Positions 1 to 11,521 of a stretch of DNA of 19,316 nucleotides are shown in pieces. Positions within the stretch are counted from its first letter, which is position 1. Each line of letters opens with the position of its first letter. This stretch comes from Verrucomicrobiaceae bacterium (GTDB lineage: Bacteria > Verrucomicrobiota > Verrucomicrobiae > Verrucomicrobiales > Akkermansiaceae), in assembly GCA_003820635.1 (NCBI GenBank), contig RPOS01000052.1, positions 1-19,316 of the forward strand, read 5' to 3'. Under the pieces are notes generated by a model. It was not told the origin of the DNA. It did no database searches and saw only the letters and a program-made list of their open reading frames with translations. Position numbers and translations under genes: made by a program.

Positions 1-856
1 AGTTGTCCTTTGCCTGCTCGATCACGCCCTCGCAGACCATGCCCACGCCCTCGTGGCTGTAGAAGCACATGAGTTCGTAAACCAGCTGGCTTTTCGGAAT
101 GCCGCCCTGGATCCGGGCCGGCAGTGTTTCGGCCATCGCCTGCAGCTCGGAAAGCGGCTTGAGACGGAACTGGTTGATATCGATGGAAACCGGCACGGAC
201 ACGGGCGCCGCGGCGGTGGCGGCTTGCGATTCGGCGGTTTCGGATTCGGTGGAAAGACTCATGAGAAATGCTTGGGCGAAACGACGGACTTGGGAACGGA
301 TGACGGACTGCGGGCCTTCATTCCAGAAAACCACATCCGCAAGGGACATTTTTTCCTGAACCGGGAGCTGGGCGGCGAGAATGGACTCGATGAGCGAATC
401 CTCGAACGCGCCGCGGCCCTTGAGCCGCTGGATCTGGGTGGCGCGGGAGGAGGCGACGACCAGCACTTGGTCCTGGCCGAAATCGAAGCCCTTTTCAAAG
501 AACAGCGGAACGTCCGCGACGAACAGCTCCGCACCCCGTGTAGCAGCCTCCTGTAGAGAGGCAAGACATTCCTGCTTCACGCGCGGGTGCAGGATCGCCT
601 CCAGCCGCAGCCGCGCCGCCTCATCGGCAAACACCCGGCCGCGCAGGAAATGACGGTCGATGCGCCCTTGGGCGTCCAGCGCCTGACCGCCGAAGGTCTC
701 CGCGATGATGACCGTCACCTCCGCGTCTCCCTCCAGCATCCGGTGCACCGCCGCATCGCAATCATAAATCACGATGGATGGCAGGAACTCGCGCAGAAAA
801 CGGCAAACCGTCGATTTCCCCGAGGCGATTCCGCCAGTCAACGCCATAACATGCAT
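1..856 (-). CDS. CoaE-Rho fusion protein (dephospho-CoA kinase joined to transcription termination factor Rho), partial at window edge
   Basis: I read this minus-strand frame codon by codon from 856 to 1 and found no stop. Residues 1-198 are a complete dephospho-CoA kinase, which phosphorylates dephospho-CoA with ATP in the last step of CoA synthesis. The P-loop GGIASGKST is at about 8-16, followed by YDCDAAVHRML and, mid-domain, ILHPRV; this matches the usual CoaE length of about 200 aa. With no stop, the frame passes through M199 into an Ala/Ser/Glu-rich linker and then a Rho N-terminal domain (INQFRLKPLSELQAMAE, then a helix-rich stretch ending VIEQAKDN). Rho is the hexameric RNA helicase that terminates transcription; its RNA-binding and ATPase domains must lie beyond base 1. 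No Shine-Dalgarno is visible before M199 (codon 262-260), so a fused product is likelier than two overlapping genes, although internal initiation remains possible. The start could be M1 (856) or M4 (847). The ORF begins 59 bp after gltD, same strand. Confidence 0.85.
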   Translation of the reverse strand, partial: MHVMALTGGIASGKSTVCRFLREFLPSIVIYDCDAAVHRMLEGDAEVTVIIAETFGGQALDAQGRIDRHFLRGRVFADEAARLRLEAILHPRVKQECLASLQEAATRGAELFVADVPLFFEKGFDFGQDQVLVVASSRATQIQRLKGRGAFEDSLIESILAAQLPVQEKMSLADVVFWNEGPQSVIRSQVRRFAQAFLMSLSTESETAESQAATAAAPVSVPVSIDINQFRLKPLSELQAMAETLPARIQGGIPKSQLVYELMCFYSHEGVGMVCEGVIEQAKDN

Positions 857-915
857 GGGCAAAGAATCAGGAACCGCGGGCGCGGATGCAAGAAACAAGA
901 TTGGGCGCGGTGGCC

Positions 916-2409
916 TTACGGCAAATGAGTGACGCCCATCAGGAAGCGGTCGCACTCACGGGCGGCTCCGCGGCCTTCGTTGATGGCCCAGACGACCAGC
1001 GACTGGCCACGGCGCATGTCCCCGGCGGCGAAAACGCCTGGAACGCTGGTGGTGAACTTGCCGTGCTCGGCCTTGACGTTGGAGCGGGCGTCGGTTTCAA
1101 GCGCGAACTGCTTCACGATTTCCTGCTCGGGGCCGAGGAAACCCATCGCCAGCAGCACGAGCTGCGCGGGAATGGTGCGGGCGGTGCCGGCTTTTTCCCT
1201 GGGCATGTAGCGGCCGTTTTCATGAACCCACTCGATGTCGCAGATTTCGAGATCCGTGAGATTGCCGGCGTCATCCTTGAGGAAACGCTTCGTCTGGATG
1301 AGATACTGGCGAGGGTCCTGGCCCTGGACGGCGGCGGCTTCTTCCTGGCCGTAGTCCATCTTGTAAACCTTGGGCCACTCGGGCCACGGGTTGTCGGCCG
1401 CACGTTCCATCGGCGGCTTGGGCATGATTTCAAGCTGCACCACGCTCTTGCAACCGTGGCGCAGGCTGGTGCCCACGCAGTCGGTGCCGGTGTCGCCACC
1501 GCCGATGACGACGACATCCTTGCCCTTGGCGTTGAGCGCCGGGATGGAGCCGTCGAAATGGTGGTCGAGCTGATAGCGGGTGTTGTCTGTTAGAAACTCC
1601 ATGGCGAGGTGCACGCCCTTGGCATCACGGCCTTCGATGGGGAGGTCCCGGCCGTGAGTGGCACCGCAGCAGAGCACCACGGCATCGAACTCGCCGCGCA
1701 GGCGGGCGGCGGTCCAAGTGCCGTCCTTGCCAATGTGGACACCGGTTTTGAAAATGATGCCTTCCTCGGCGAGCAGGTTCACGCGGCGCTGCACGACTTC
1801 CTCCTTGTCGAGTTTCATGTTAGGGATGCCATACATCAGCAGTCCGCCGATGCGGTCCTCGCGCTCGAAGACGGTCACTTCATGGCCGGCCTGGTTGAGT
1901 TGGTCCGCGCAGGAAAGCCCGGCCGGGCCGGAGCCGACGACGGCGACTTTCCTGCCGGTGCGTTTTTCCGGGATGCGGGGGGTGACCCAGCCTTCCTCCC
2001 AGGCCTTGTCGATGATGGCGCACTCGTTGTTCTTGATGGTGACGGGTGGCTGGATCACGCCGAGCACGCAGGAACCCTCGCACGGAGCGGGGCAGACGCG
2101 GCCGGTGAACTCGGGGAAATTATTGGTCTTGTGCAGGCGCTCGAGCGCCTCCTTCCAGCGGCCGCGGAAGATCAGGTCGTTCCACTCCGGGATCAGGTTG
2201 TTGATCGGGCAGCCGCTGGCCATGCCGGAAACGATGTGGCCGGTGTGGCAGAACGGCGTGCCGCAATCCATGCAGCGCGCGCCCTGGGCCTGGCGTTCCT
2301 TGTCATCGCCGTGGATCTTGAATTCACGCCAGTGCTTGAGGCGTTCGAGCGGGGCGGTTTCGGCGTCGGTCTTGCGCGCGATTTCCTTGAATCCGGTTGG
2401 TTTGCCCAT
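916..2409 (-). CDS. gltD: Glutamate synthase (NADPH) small/beta subunit
   Basis: This 497-aa subunit oxidises NADPH and passes electrons through FAD and Fe-S clusters to the GltB subunit, which makes glutamate from glutamine and 2-oxoglutarate in the cytoplasm. N-terminal cysteines of the Fe-S region are all present: C46, C49 and C54 (CMDCGTPFC), C67, then C106, C110 and C114 (CPAPCEGSC). The FAD-binding glycine motif VVGSGPAG lies near 157-164 and the NADPH-binding motif [11 protein letters not shown] near 300-310. The C-terminal FAD contact PGVFAAGD is near 457-464. Length is slightly above the usual 470-490. The start at 2409 gives the typical MGKPTGF opening. It lies 142 bp downstream of gltB on the same strand, the spacer being an unusual repeat. 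The CoaE-Rho ORF follows 59 bp later, probably in the same transcript since no terminator is visible. Confidence 0.96.
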   Translation of the reverse strand: MGKPTGFKEIARKTDAETAPLERLKHWREFKIHGDDKERQAQGARCMDCGTPFCHTGHIVSGMASGCPINNLIPEWNDLIFRGRWKEALERLHKTNNFPEFTGRVCPAPCEGSCVLGVIQPPVTIKNNECAIIDKAWEEGWVTPRIPEKRTGRKVAVVGSGPAGLSCADQLNQAGHEVTVFEREDRIGGLLMYGIPNMKLDKEEVVQRRVNLLAEEGIIFKTGVHIGKDGTWTAARLRGEFDAVVLCCGATHGRDLPIEGRDAKGVHLAMEFLTDNTRYQLDHHFDGSIPALNAKGKDVVVIGGGDTGTDCVGTSLRHGCKSVVQLEIMPKPPMERAADNPWPEWPKVYKMDYGQEEAAAVQGQDPRQYLIQTKRFLKDDAGNLTDLEICDIEWVHENGRYMPREKAGTARTIPAQLVLLAMGFLGPEQEIVKQFALETDARSNVKAEHGKFTTSVPGVFAAGDMRRGQSLVVWAINEGRGAARECDRFLMGVTHLP

Positions 2410-2551
2410 TGTAGTGTCGGTTATCAGTTAAAAGTTATTGGTTAGAAAGGAGACGCAAGACGCAAGACTGCAAGATTCAAGAAAAGAGGCGCGGTTGCGT
2501 GGGTCATGGACTCTTCTCTTGTGTCTTGTGTCTTGAAGTCTTGGGTCTTTG
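2410..2551. repeat. Heptad-repeat inverted-repeat element in the gltB-gltD spacer
   Basis: The spacer is built of 7-bp units. Positions 2419-2446 read as four units of the form RGTTANN. Positions about 2451-2487 hold units like AGACGCA, AGACGCA, AGACTGCA, AGATTCA. Positions about 2511-2550 hold the complementary type: TCTTGTG, TCTTGTG, TCTTGAAG, TCTTGGG. The last two blocks form an imperfect inverted repeat with arms of about 40 bp around a 22-bp loop. It resembles short tandemly repeated repetitive (STRR-type) heptamers described in cyanobacteria, but I infer only a structural likeness. As RNA it would fold into a long hairpin between the two subunit genes and could stabilise or partly terminate the transcript. 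Confidence 0.75.
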
Positions 2552-5500
2552 TCAATTTCCGCCGACGCGGGAGAGGTCCTTGAGGTTTTCTTCGAAAGCG
2601 GCCATGGCTGCTTCGTCTCCGGTGAGGCCCTGCTCCTCGACCTTGCGGAAGCATTCGAGCATGCGCTCGTAGTCGCGCGGGAAGACCTTGAAGAACTTGG
2701 GCAGCTCGGCGTTCCAGTTTTCCAACAGGAATTTCCCGCGGGCGGAACCGGTGAGTTCGACGTGTTTCTCGATCTCGGCCTTGACCTTGGCGATGTCCGC
2801 ATCACCGCACTCGATGAGGCGGTAGAGGTTGACCATCTCCTTGTTGAGGCGTTTCTCGAACAGGCCGTCGATGTCATAGACATACGCAATGCCGCCGGAC
2901 ATGCCCGCCGCAAAGTTGCGGCCGGTCTCGCCGAGCACGATCACCTGTCCGCCGGTCATGTATTCGCAGCCGTGATCGCCCACGCCTTCGACGACGGTTT
3001 TGACGCCGGAGTTCCGCACGCAGAAACGCTCGCCGGCGATCCCGTTGATGTAGGCGGTGCCGGTGGTGGCTCCGTAGAATGCGACGTTGCCGATGAGGAT
3101 GTTCTCCTCCGCCTTGAAGGACGAACCACGCGGCGGATAGATGATGATTTTCGCGCCGGAGAGTCCCTTGCCGACGTAGTCGTTGGCGTCGCCCTCCAGC
3201 TCGAAGGTCATGCCGGACGGGCAGAAGGCTGCGAGCGACTGGCCGGCGCTGCCGTTGAATTTGAGGTGGATGGTGTCGTCCGGCAGGCCCTTGCCGCCGT
3301 GCTTGCGGGTGAGCTCGCTACCGGTGATGGTGCCGACCACGCGGTTGATGTTGGTAATCGGCAGCTCGGCGCGGACTTTCTCACCGCGCTCGATGGCGGG
3401 CTTGCAGAGCGCGAGCAGGTGGGTGTTGTCGAGCGCGGCGGCGAGGCCGTGGTCCTGTTGCTTCTGGCAGTAGGTGCCCACGTTGTCGTCCACATCCGGC
3501 TTGTGGAAGATGGTGGTGAGGTCCACGCCGCTGGCCTTCCAGTGGTTGGCGGCCTCGTTGGTATCGAGGTATTCGACGTGGCCGACCATCTCGTTGATGG
3601 TGCGGAAGCCGAGCTCGGCCATGATTTCGCGCATTTCCATGGCGATAAAGGTCATGAAGTTGACCACGTGCTCCGGCTTGCCGGCGAAGTTCTTGCGCAG
3701 CTCCGGATCCTGGGTGGCCACGCCGACCGGGCAGGTGTTCTTCTGGCAGACGCGCATCATCAGGCAGCCCACGGAAACGAGCGGCGCGGTGGCGAAACCG
3801 AACTCCTCGGCACCGAGCAGCGCGGCGATGGCCACGTCGCGGCCGGTCTTGAGCTGACCGTCGGTTTCAAGCACCACCCGGCTGCGCAGATCGTTGAGCA
3901 GCAGGATCTGGTTGGTTTCCGCAAGGCCGAGCTCCCATGGCGCGCCGGCATTGAAGATGGACGAAGAGGGTGAGGCACCCGTGCCACCGTCGTGACCGGC
4001 GATGAGGATGACATCCGCGTGGGCTTTTGCCACACCGGCGGCGATGGTGCCGACGCCGACTTCCGCCACCAGCTTCACGTTGATGCGGGCGCGCGGGTTG
4101 GAGTTCTTGAGGTCATGGATCAACTCCGCGAGGTCCTCGATCGAGTAGATATCATGGTGCGGGGGAGGGGAAACAAGGCCCACGCCTGGAGTGGAGTGGC
4201 GGACTTTGGCGACCCATGGATAGACCTTGGAACCGGGGAGCTCGCCGCCTTCGCCGGGCTTGGCTCCCTGTGAGATCTTGATCTGGATTTCGTCGGCATT
4301 GACGAGGTATTCGCTGGTTACGCCGAAACGGCCGGAGGCCACCTGCTTGATGGCGGAGCGCTTGCTGTCGCCATTGGGCAGCGGCTTGAAGCGCTCGGGA
4401 TCCTCGCCGCCCTCGCCGGTGTTCGACTTGCCGCCGATGCGGTTCATGGCGATGGCGAGCGTTTCGTGGGCCTCCTGCGAGATTGAGCCGTAGGACATGG
4501 CACCGGTCTTGAAGCGCTTCATGATCGTCTCGATGGGTTCCACCTCATCGATGGGCACCGGCTGGCGCTTGTTCTTGAACTTCATCAAGCCGCGCAGGGT
4601 GGAGAGGTTTTCGCTCTGGTCGTTGACCTTCCTCGCATACTGCCTGAAGACATCATAACTGCCGGTGCGCACCGCCTTCTGGAGCAGGTGGATGGTTTCC
4701 GGGTTGAAGAGGTGGAACTCGCCATCCTTGCGCCATTGATAGACGCCGCCGGAATCGAGCGCCTGTTCCTCGGCCTCGATGTGGCGGTCCGGGAAGGCGG
4801 CGCGGTGGCGGATGAGCGCCTCCTCGGCGATCTGGTCGATGCCCGAGCCCTTGCAGCGGCTGGAGGTGCCGGCGAAGTATTTGTTCACCACGCTGAGCTT
4901 GAGGCCGATGGTCTCGAAAATCTGCGCGCCGCGATAGGAGGCGACGGTGGAAATGCCCATCTTGGCCATGGTTTTCACCACGCCTTTGATCGAGCCCTTG
5001 AGGTAGTTGTAAACCGCCTTGTCGAAGTCGATGTCGATCATGTTCTCCTCGATCATCCGGTGGATGGAATCGAAGGCCATGTAGGGGTTGATGGCGTCCG
5101 CTCCGTAGCCGATGAGGGTGGAGAAATGGTGGACCTCGCGGGCCTCTCCGGTTTCCAGAATGATGGAAACCCTGGTCCGGGTGCCGGCGCGCACCAGGTG
5201 ATGGTGCAGGCCTCCCATCACCAGCAGGGTGGGCATCGCGGCGTTGGCTGCGTCGAGGTTGCGGTCGGAAACGATCAGGATGTTGGCACCGTCCTCGATG
5301 GCCCAGTCGGCGGCGGCGCAGAGGCGGTCGAAGGCTTTTTCAAGGCCCTTGCCGCCTTGGTCGGCGGGGAAGATGGCATCGAGCGTGGCTGACTTGAAGC
5401 CATTCAGGCTGATCTCGCGCAGCTGGGCGAGCTGCTTGTTATCGATGAGCGGGTGGTCCAGCCGGATCATGCGGCAGCTGTGCGGGCCGGGATCGAGCAG

Positions 5501-7222
5501 GTTGCCCTCGGAGCCGATGAAGGTCTCGGTGGCGGTGACGAGTTCCTCGCGGATGCAGTCGAGCGCCGGGTTGGTGACCTGGGCGAAGATCTGCTTGAAA
5601 TACTGATAGAGGTGCTTCGGTTTTTCCGAAAGCACGGCCAGCGGCGTGTCGTTGCCCATCGAGGCGATCGGCTGGACGCCGGTGGTCGCGGTGGGCCCGA
5701 GCAGCATGCGCAGGTCCTCGTAGGTATAGCCGAAGGCGAGCTGGCGCTCGAGCACGCGTTCCGCTTCGACGGATTTCGGGTTCTTGGGAGCGGGCAGGTC
5801 CTTGAGGAAGACGCGGTTTTCATCCAGCCACTTCTTGTAGGGCTTGGCGGTGTAAACACGCTTCTTGATCTCCTCGTCCGGCACGATGCGGCCTTCCTTC
5901 ATGTCCACCAGGAACATGCGGCCCGGGCGCAGGCGGCCTTTTTCCACCACGGTGAGCGGATCAAGATCCGGGATGACGCCGACCTCGGAGGCCATGATGA
6001 CCAGATCGTCCTTGGTGACGTAGTAGCGGCTGGGGCGCAGGCCGTTGCGGTCGAGCACGGCGCCGATCTGGGTGCCGTCGGAGAACGTGATGGAGGCCGG
6101 GCCATCCCAAGGTTCCATCATGCAGGCGTGGAATTCGTAAAACGCCTTTTTGTCCTCGTTCATGAACGTGTGGCGCTCCCAGGGCTCCGGGATCATCATC
6201 ATCATGGCGTGCACCAGATCATAGCCACCGTAGTGCATGAACTCGAGGGCGTTGTCGAAACGTGCCGAGTCCGAGCCGTCCTCGTTGATGACCGGGAAGA
6301 CCTTGGTGATGTCATCGCCGAACTTGTCGCTGCGGCAGAGCCCCTCGCGGGCGCGCATGAAGTTGGAGTTGCCCATCACCGTATTGATCTCGCCGTTGTG
6401 GGCGATGAAACGGTTCGGATGCGCGCGCGACCAGCTCGGGAAGGTGTTGGTGGAGAAACGGGTGTGCATCAGCGCCAGCGCGGATTCGAAATCCGGGTCG
6501 TGCAGGTCCGGGAAATACTCCGCCAGCTGGCAGGGGGTGAGCATGCCCTTGTAAACCATCGTGCGGGCGGAGAGATTGGTCACGTAGTGGTAATCCGCGC
6601 CGGGGAAGCGGTTGGCCTTGTTGCCGTGGACGTCCGCATACTTGTTAGGAACCTCGTTGTCGCGGATCCATGCTCCCACCCGCTTGCGGATGATGAAGAG
6701 CTTGCGCTCGAACTCCATCGGATCGGTGATGGCCGGATTCTTCTGGATGAACACCTGCTTGATGCACGGCTCGTAGCGGCCCGAGGTCTTGCCGAGGATT
6801 TCGCTTTTCACCGGCACGGTGCGCCAGCCGATGAACTGCTGGCCTTCCTCGCGGATGACGATTTCAAACACCTGCATCGCCGCCTCGCGCTCGCTGGGCT
6901 CCTGCGGCATGAACACCAGTCCCGAGGCGTATTCACCCTCCGGCGGCAGATCGATGCCCTTCCTGGCCATTTCCTTGCGCAGGAACTTGTCCGGCATTTG
7001 GACGAAAATGCCCGCGCCGTCTCCAGTGGCGGGGTCCGATCCGCTGGCTCCGCGGTGGTCCATCTGCGCGTTCATCGTGAGGGTTTTCACGATGATGTCG
7101 TGGGACCGTTTCCCCTTCAGGTGGGCGATGAAGCCGACGCCGCACGCGTCTTTCTCGTGCGACGGATGCCAAAGTCCCTGGGGTTGCGGCCAGCCAAGCG
7201 GAGAAGTCTGCGAAACGGACAT
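2552..7222 (-). CDS. gltB: Glutamate synthase (NADPH) large/alpha subunit
   Basis: This 1556-aa enzyme hydrolyses glutamine at its N-terminal amidotransferase domain and channels ammonia to 2-oxoglutarate at an FMN site. The start at 7222 ([11 protein letters not shown]) is chosen because the family carries a short propeptide before the nucleophile cysteine, here C27 in EKDACGVGF; the open frame extends 50 codons further up to 7372, but those residues do not look like protein. The order is class II glutaminase (about 27-440), central domain, FMN-binding synthase domain containing the 3Fe-4S motif C1153-x5-C1159-x4-C1164 ([15 protein letters not shown]), then the C-terminal glycine-rich beta-helix domain ([18 protein letters not shown]). 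Length agrees with the family (about 1500). It is the first gene of the gltB-gltD unit and is divergent from gdhA, so both ammonia-assimilating routes share an upstream region. Confidence 0.97.
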   Translation of the reverse strand: MSVSQTSPLGWPQPQGLWHPSHEKDACGVGFIAHLKGKRSHDIIVKTLTMNAQMDHRGASGSDPATGDGAGIFVQMPDKFLRKEMARKGIDLPPEGEYASGLVFMPQEPSEREAAMQVFEIVIREEGQQFIGWRTVPVKSEILGKTSGRYEPCIKQVFIQKNPAITDPMEFERKLFIIRKRVGAWIRDNEVPNKYADVHGNKANRFPGADYHYVTNLSARTMVYKGMLTPCQLAEYFPDLHDPDFESALALMHTRFSTNTFPSWSRAHPNRFIAHNGEINTVMGNSNFMRAREGLCRSDKFGDDITKVFPVINEDGSDSARFDNALEFMHYGGYDLVHAMMMMIPEPWERHTFMNEDKKAFYEFHACMMEPWDGPASITFSDGTQIGAVLDRNGLRPSRYYVTKDDLVIMASEVGVIPDLDPLTVVEKGRLRPGRMFLVDMKEGRIVPDEEIKKRVYTAKPYKKWLDENRVFLKDLPAPKNPKSVEAERVLERQLAFGYTYEDLRMLLGPTATTGVQPIASMGNDTPLAVLSEKPKHLYQYFKQIFAQVTNPALDCIREELVTATETFIGSEGNLLDPGPHSCRMIRLDHPLIDNKQLAQLREISLNGFKSATLDAIFPADQGGKGLEKAFDRLCAAADWAIEDGANILIVSDRNLDAANAAMPTLLVMGGLHHHLVRAGTRTRVSIILETGEAREVHHFSTLIGYGADAINPYMAFDSIHRMIEENMIDIDFDKAVYNYLKGSIKGVVKTMAKMGISTVASYRGAQIFETIGLKLSVVNKYFAGTSSRCKGSGIDQIAEEALIRHRAAFPDRHIEAEEQALDSGGVYQWRKDGEFHLFNPETIHLLQKAVRTGSYDVFRQYARKVNDQSENLSTLRGLMKFKNKRQPVPIDEVEPIETIMKRFKTGAMSYGSISQEAHETLAIAMNRIGGKSNTGEGGEDPERFKPLPNGDSKRSAIKQVASGRFGVTSEYLVNADEIQIKISQGAKPGEGGELPGSKVYPWVAKVRHSTPGVGLVSPPPHHDIYSIEDLAELIHDLKNSNPRARINVKLVAEVGVGTIAAGVAKAHADVILIAGHDGGTGASPSSSIFNAGAPWELGLAETNQILLLNDLRSRVVLETDGQLKTGRDVAIAALLGAEEFGFATAPLVSVGCLMMRVCQKNTCPVGVATQDPELRKNFAGKPEHVVNFMTFIAMEMREIMAELGFRTINEMVGHVEYLDTNEAANHWKASGVDLTTIFHKPDVDDNVGTYCQKQQDHGLAAALDNTHLLALCKPAIERGEKVRAELPITNINRVVGTITGSELTRKHGGKGLPDDTIHLKFNGSAGQSLAAFCPSGMTFELEGDANDYVGKGLSGAKIIIYPPRGSSFKAEENILIGNVAFYGATTGTAYINGIAGERFCVRNSGVKTVVEGVGDHGCEYMTGGQVIVLGETGRNFAAGMSGGIAYVYDIDGLFEKRLNKEMVNLYRLIECGDADIAKVKAEIEKHVELTGSARGKFLLENWNAELPKFFKVFPRDYERMLECFRKVEEQGLTGDEAAMAAFEENLKDLSRVGGN

Positions 7223-7357
7223 GGAGTTGCGGTAGGTGGATGGATTGGGATGTTGTGAGTGGGGAACCCGTAAGTTCGCGAAATCAAAGCAGAAAACATG
7301 CCGGAAATTTCCTTGAATCAGGCTGACGCGGGGATCTCTGCGGGCGAGCGGGCGGGG

Positions 7358-7386
7358 AATCTGGTAATCCAAGCGGGCTCTGTCAA
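7358..7386 (-). promoter_or_regulatory. Candidate sigma-70 promoter for gltB
   Basis: A perfect -35 box TTGACA (minus strand, 7386-7381) is followed after 17 bp by CAGATT (7363-7358), a weak -10 that keeps A at position 2 and T at position 6. Transcription would start near 7351, giving an untranslated leader of about 130 nt before gltB. The -35 match and spacing are good but the -10 is poor. Confidence 0.35.
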
Positions 7387-7434
7387 GAGCGGGGGACGGC
7401 AGGGAATGCGGAGTTTTGAGGAATGTTCGCCTAG

Positions 7435-8901
<1,467 letters not shown>

Positions 8902-8904
8902 TCC

Positions 8905-11472
8905 ATGGCCGCTCCCGGCTCCATCGAACGGGCAACGACTGGTTGGCCCGCCTTGGATGACGTTGTGCACGGGCTCGAGCCCGGCGACAACGTCGTCTGG
9001 GGCATCGAGCGCATCGAGGACTACCGCCGCCTTGTCGTGCTATACGAACGGGCGGCGGAGGAGCAGGGGCTGCGGCGGATTTATTTCCGCTTCGGCCGCC
9101 ACGAGCCCTTGCTTGCGGAAAAACCCGGGCTGGAAATCCACCAGTTCGATCCCACCCGCGGCTTCGAATCCTTCGTCCGCAGCGTCCACCAGGTGATCGA
9201 GGACCACGGGCAGGGCGCGATCTATGTGTTCGATCTGCTCAGCGATCTCGCCGAGGCCTGGCACTCGGACCAGGCGGTGGGCAACTTTTTCGTGCTGACC
9301 TGTCCGCGGCTGCTGGTGCTGCGCACGCTGACTTATTTTGCCATCACGCGGGACGCCCACTCGGATGCCGCCATGGTGCCCATCCGCGAAACGACCCAGT
9401 TTTTCCTGGATGTCTTCTCGCTGGACGAGCGCTGCTACATCCGGCCCATCAAGGTGCAGTATCGCTCGCTGGAGGTGATGAACACCGTGCACATGCAGGA
9501 CGGCGAGCGCCTGCTGCCGGTGGAGGAAAGCGCCATTCTCGCCCGCATTCTCTCGCGCACCCGCTGGCCGAGCCTGCACCGCCGCGATGAAGGCGGCTTC
9601 TGGAACCGCCTGTTCCGCGAGGTGGAGCGCCTGCTGGCCGAGAAAAAGGACGGCCAGCTCAGCACGGAAATGGAGCAAGCCATCCTGCGCCGCGTGCGTT
9701 CGGCCTTCCGCGTCCATCGCTCGGGCATCGCACCCCTGGCGGAGGCTTATCTCACACTTGAGGATTTCTGGGAAATCCGCAAACGCCAGATCGGCGTGGG
9801 TTCCATCGGCGGCAAGGCGCTGGGCATGCTTGTGGCGCGGTCGATCGTCCGCGATCACGATCCGGATCTATCAGATCGCTTCGAGGTGCACGATTCGTTC
9901 TTTGTCGGCGCCGAGGTCTTCGTCACCTATCTCATCCGCAACGGCGTGTGGTGGATCCGCGAGAGCCAGCAGCAGCCGGAGGGCTTTCTGAAGTACTTGC
10001 AGGAAGGGCGCGAGCGCATCCTTGCCGGCGAGTTTCCCGAGGAAGTCATCCGGCAGTTCGAGGGCATGCTCGATTACTTCGGGGAAATGCCCTGCATCGT
10101 GCGCTCCAGTTCGATCCTCGAGGACGCGCGCGGCAATGCCTTTTCCGGAAAATACGAGAGCGTCTTCGTCGCCAACCGCGGCTCCAGCGAGGAACGCCTC
10201 GCCGCGCTGCTGGATGCCATCCGCCTCGTCTATGCCAGCGTGCTGGATCCCGAGGCGCTGCGCTACCGCAAGGCGCGCGGACTGCTGGACAGCGAGGAGC
10301 GCATGGCGCTGCTCATCATGCGCGTCTCCGGCCGTCGGCGAGGTCAGTATTTCTTCCCGCAGGCCGCCGGCGTGGGCCTCTCCTACAATCCCTACCGCTG
10401 GCATCCGGAAATCGATCCCGAAGCCGGCGTGGTCCGCCTCGTCTTCGGCCTCGGAACCCGCGCCGTGGACCGCAGCGATGACGATTACACGCGCCTCGTC
10501 GCCCTCAACACCCCGCTGCGCCGCCCGGAATCCTCGCTCGACGAGCAGCGCGATCACTCGCAGCGCAAGATGGACGTGCTCGACCTCGAGTCCCGCGAGC
10601 TTGTTTCCCTGCCGGTGGAAACACTCGCGCCGCTCTGCGGGGATTTTCCCGCGGAGCTCTATCTGGACACGGAAGGCGGCATGCCGTGGGTCACCTTCCG
10701 GCGCTTGCTCAAGGACACCCCGGTGGCCGACGACTTGCGGCGCATGCTGCGCGTGCTCGCCGAGGCTTATCAGCATCCGGTCGATGTCGAGTTCGCCATC
10801 AACTTCCTGCCGGACGGCAGCTACCGCATCCACCTGCTGCAGTGCCGCACCTTCCAGATCCAGAAAAACCAGGACGACGGCGGCACGGACCCATCCACCT
10901 TGCCGGGCCGCCGCATCCTCGAGGCGCGCGGAGCCGTCATTGGCATCGGCCGGGAAAGCCAGGTGCATGACATCCTCCACGTCCCTACCGATTGGTATGC
11001 CGCCCTCGCCGAGCGGGACCGCTATCTGGTGGCCAAACTCATCGAGACCCTCGTGCAAAAACACGATCCGCAGCGCAACCTGCTGCTCATCGGCCCTGGC
11101 CGCTGGGGCACTAGCAGCCCTTCGCTCGGCGTGCCCGTGCGAGCCGGTCGCATCGCCAAGGCCAGCGCCGTTTGCGAGATCATGGCCATGCACGGCGGCT
11201 TGATCCCGGATGTCTCGCTCGGCACGCATTTCTTCAACGACCTCGTCGAGCACGAGTTGCTTTACATGGCCTGCTTCCCCGGCAAACCCGGCAATTTCTT
11301 CGATGAAGACTGGTTGCTGGCGGAGCCCAGCCAGACCGCCCAACGCCTGGAGAACCTCGGCCAATCCTCCAAGCTCGATGCCGTGGCGCGCTGGCTCGAT
11401 GTGGCGCATCTCGGTCTCCACCTCAATGCGGATCCCTATCATCAAGTGGCCATCCTGCGTTTTCCCGGGTGA
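8905..11472 (+). CDS. PEP/pyruvate-binding (PPDK N-domain) protein with degenerate KaiC/RecA-like N-terminus
   Basis: This 855-aa protein is not a complete PEP synthase. Residues about 10-240 resemble a KaiC/RecA-like ATPase: GWPALDDVVHGLEPGD aligns with the KaiC opening and GAIYVFDLLSDL looks like a Walker B strand, but the Walker A is replaced by WGIERIEDYRR, so it probably does not bind ATP normally. After a helical linker, residues about 295-680 are a PPDK_N/ATP-grasp-like domain with IGGKALGML (301-309), VRSSSILEDARGNAFSGKYE (399-418) and MRVSGRRRGQYFFPQAAGVG. The last 170 residues contain GPGRWGTSSPSLGVPV and SLGTHFFND, which I associate with this uncharacterised PEP-binding family. There is no phosphohistidine swivelling domain and no PEP-utilising TIM barrel. 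It starts three bases after gdhA, which suggests a role connected to glutamate or central carbon control; the actual function is unknown. Confidence 0.85.
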   Translation: MAAPGSIERATTGWPALDDVVHGLEPGDNVVWGIERIEDYRRLVVLYERAAEEQGLRRIYFRFGRHEPLLAEKPGLEIHQFDPTRGFESFVRSVHQVIEDHGQGAIYVFDLLSDLAEAWHSDQAVGNFFVLTCPRLLVLRTLTYFAITRDAHSDAAMVPIRETTQFFLDVFSLDERCYIRPIKVQYRSLEVMNTVHMQDGERLLPVEESAILARILSRTRWPSLHRRDEGGFWNRLFREVERLLAEKKDGQLSTEMEQAILRRVRSAFRVHRSGIAPLAEAYLTLEDFWEIRKRQIGVGSIGGKALGMLVARSIVRDHDPDLSDRFEVHDSFFVGAEVFVTYLIRNGVWWIRESQQQPEGFLKYLQEGRERILAGEFPEEVIRQFEGMLDYFGEMPCIVRSSSILEDARGNAFSGKYESVFVANRGSSEERLAALLDAIRLVYASVLDPEALRYRKARGLLDSEERMALLIMRVSGRRRGQYFFPQAAGVGLSYNPYRWHPEIDPEAGVVRLVFGLGTRAVDRSDDDYTRLVALNTPLRRPESSLDEQRDHSQRKMDVLDLESRELVSLPVETLAPLCGDFPAELYLDTEGGMPWVTFRRLLKDTPVADDLRRMLRVLAEAYQHPVDVEFAINFLPDGSYRIHLLQCRTFQIQKNQDDGGTDPSTLPGRRILEARGAVIGIGRESQVHDILHVPTDWYAALAERDRYLVAKLIETLVQKHDPQRNLLLIGPGRWGTSSPSLGVPVRAGRIAKASAVCEIMAMHGGLIPDVSLGTHFFNDLVEHELLYMACFPGKPGNFFDEDWLLAEPSQTAQRLENLGQSSKLDAVARWLDVAHLGLHLNADPYHQVAILRFPG

Positions 11473-11521
11473 AACCCATGCGCCCGCCTGCCGCCTTGCG
11501 CGGTTGGCCAAAGACCGCTTC

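Noticed and set aside
2549..3973. 474-codon plus-strand open frame opposite gltB
   Set aside because: It is the antisense shadow of gltB, made of repetitive Val/Asp/Gly/Ala/His residues typical of reading a GC-rich gene backwards.
5453..7258. 601-codon plus-strand open frame opposite the gltB N-terminal half
   Set aside because: Same antisense composition with no recognisable motif; the minus strand is unambiguous GltB.
7223..7372. 50-codon N-terminal extension of gltB
   Set aside because: Family members start shortly before the nucleophile cysteine; the extension lacks protein character and covers the likely promoter region.
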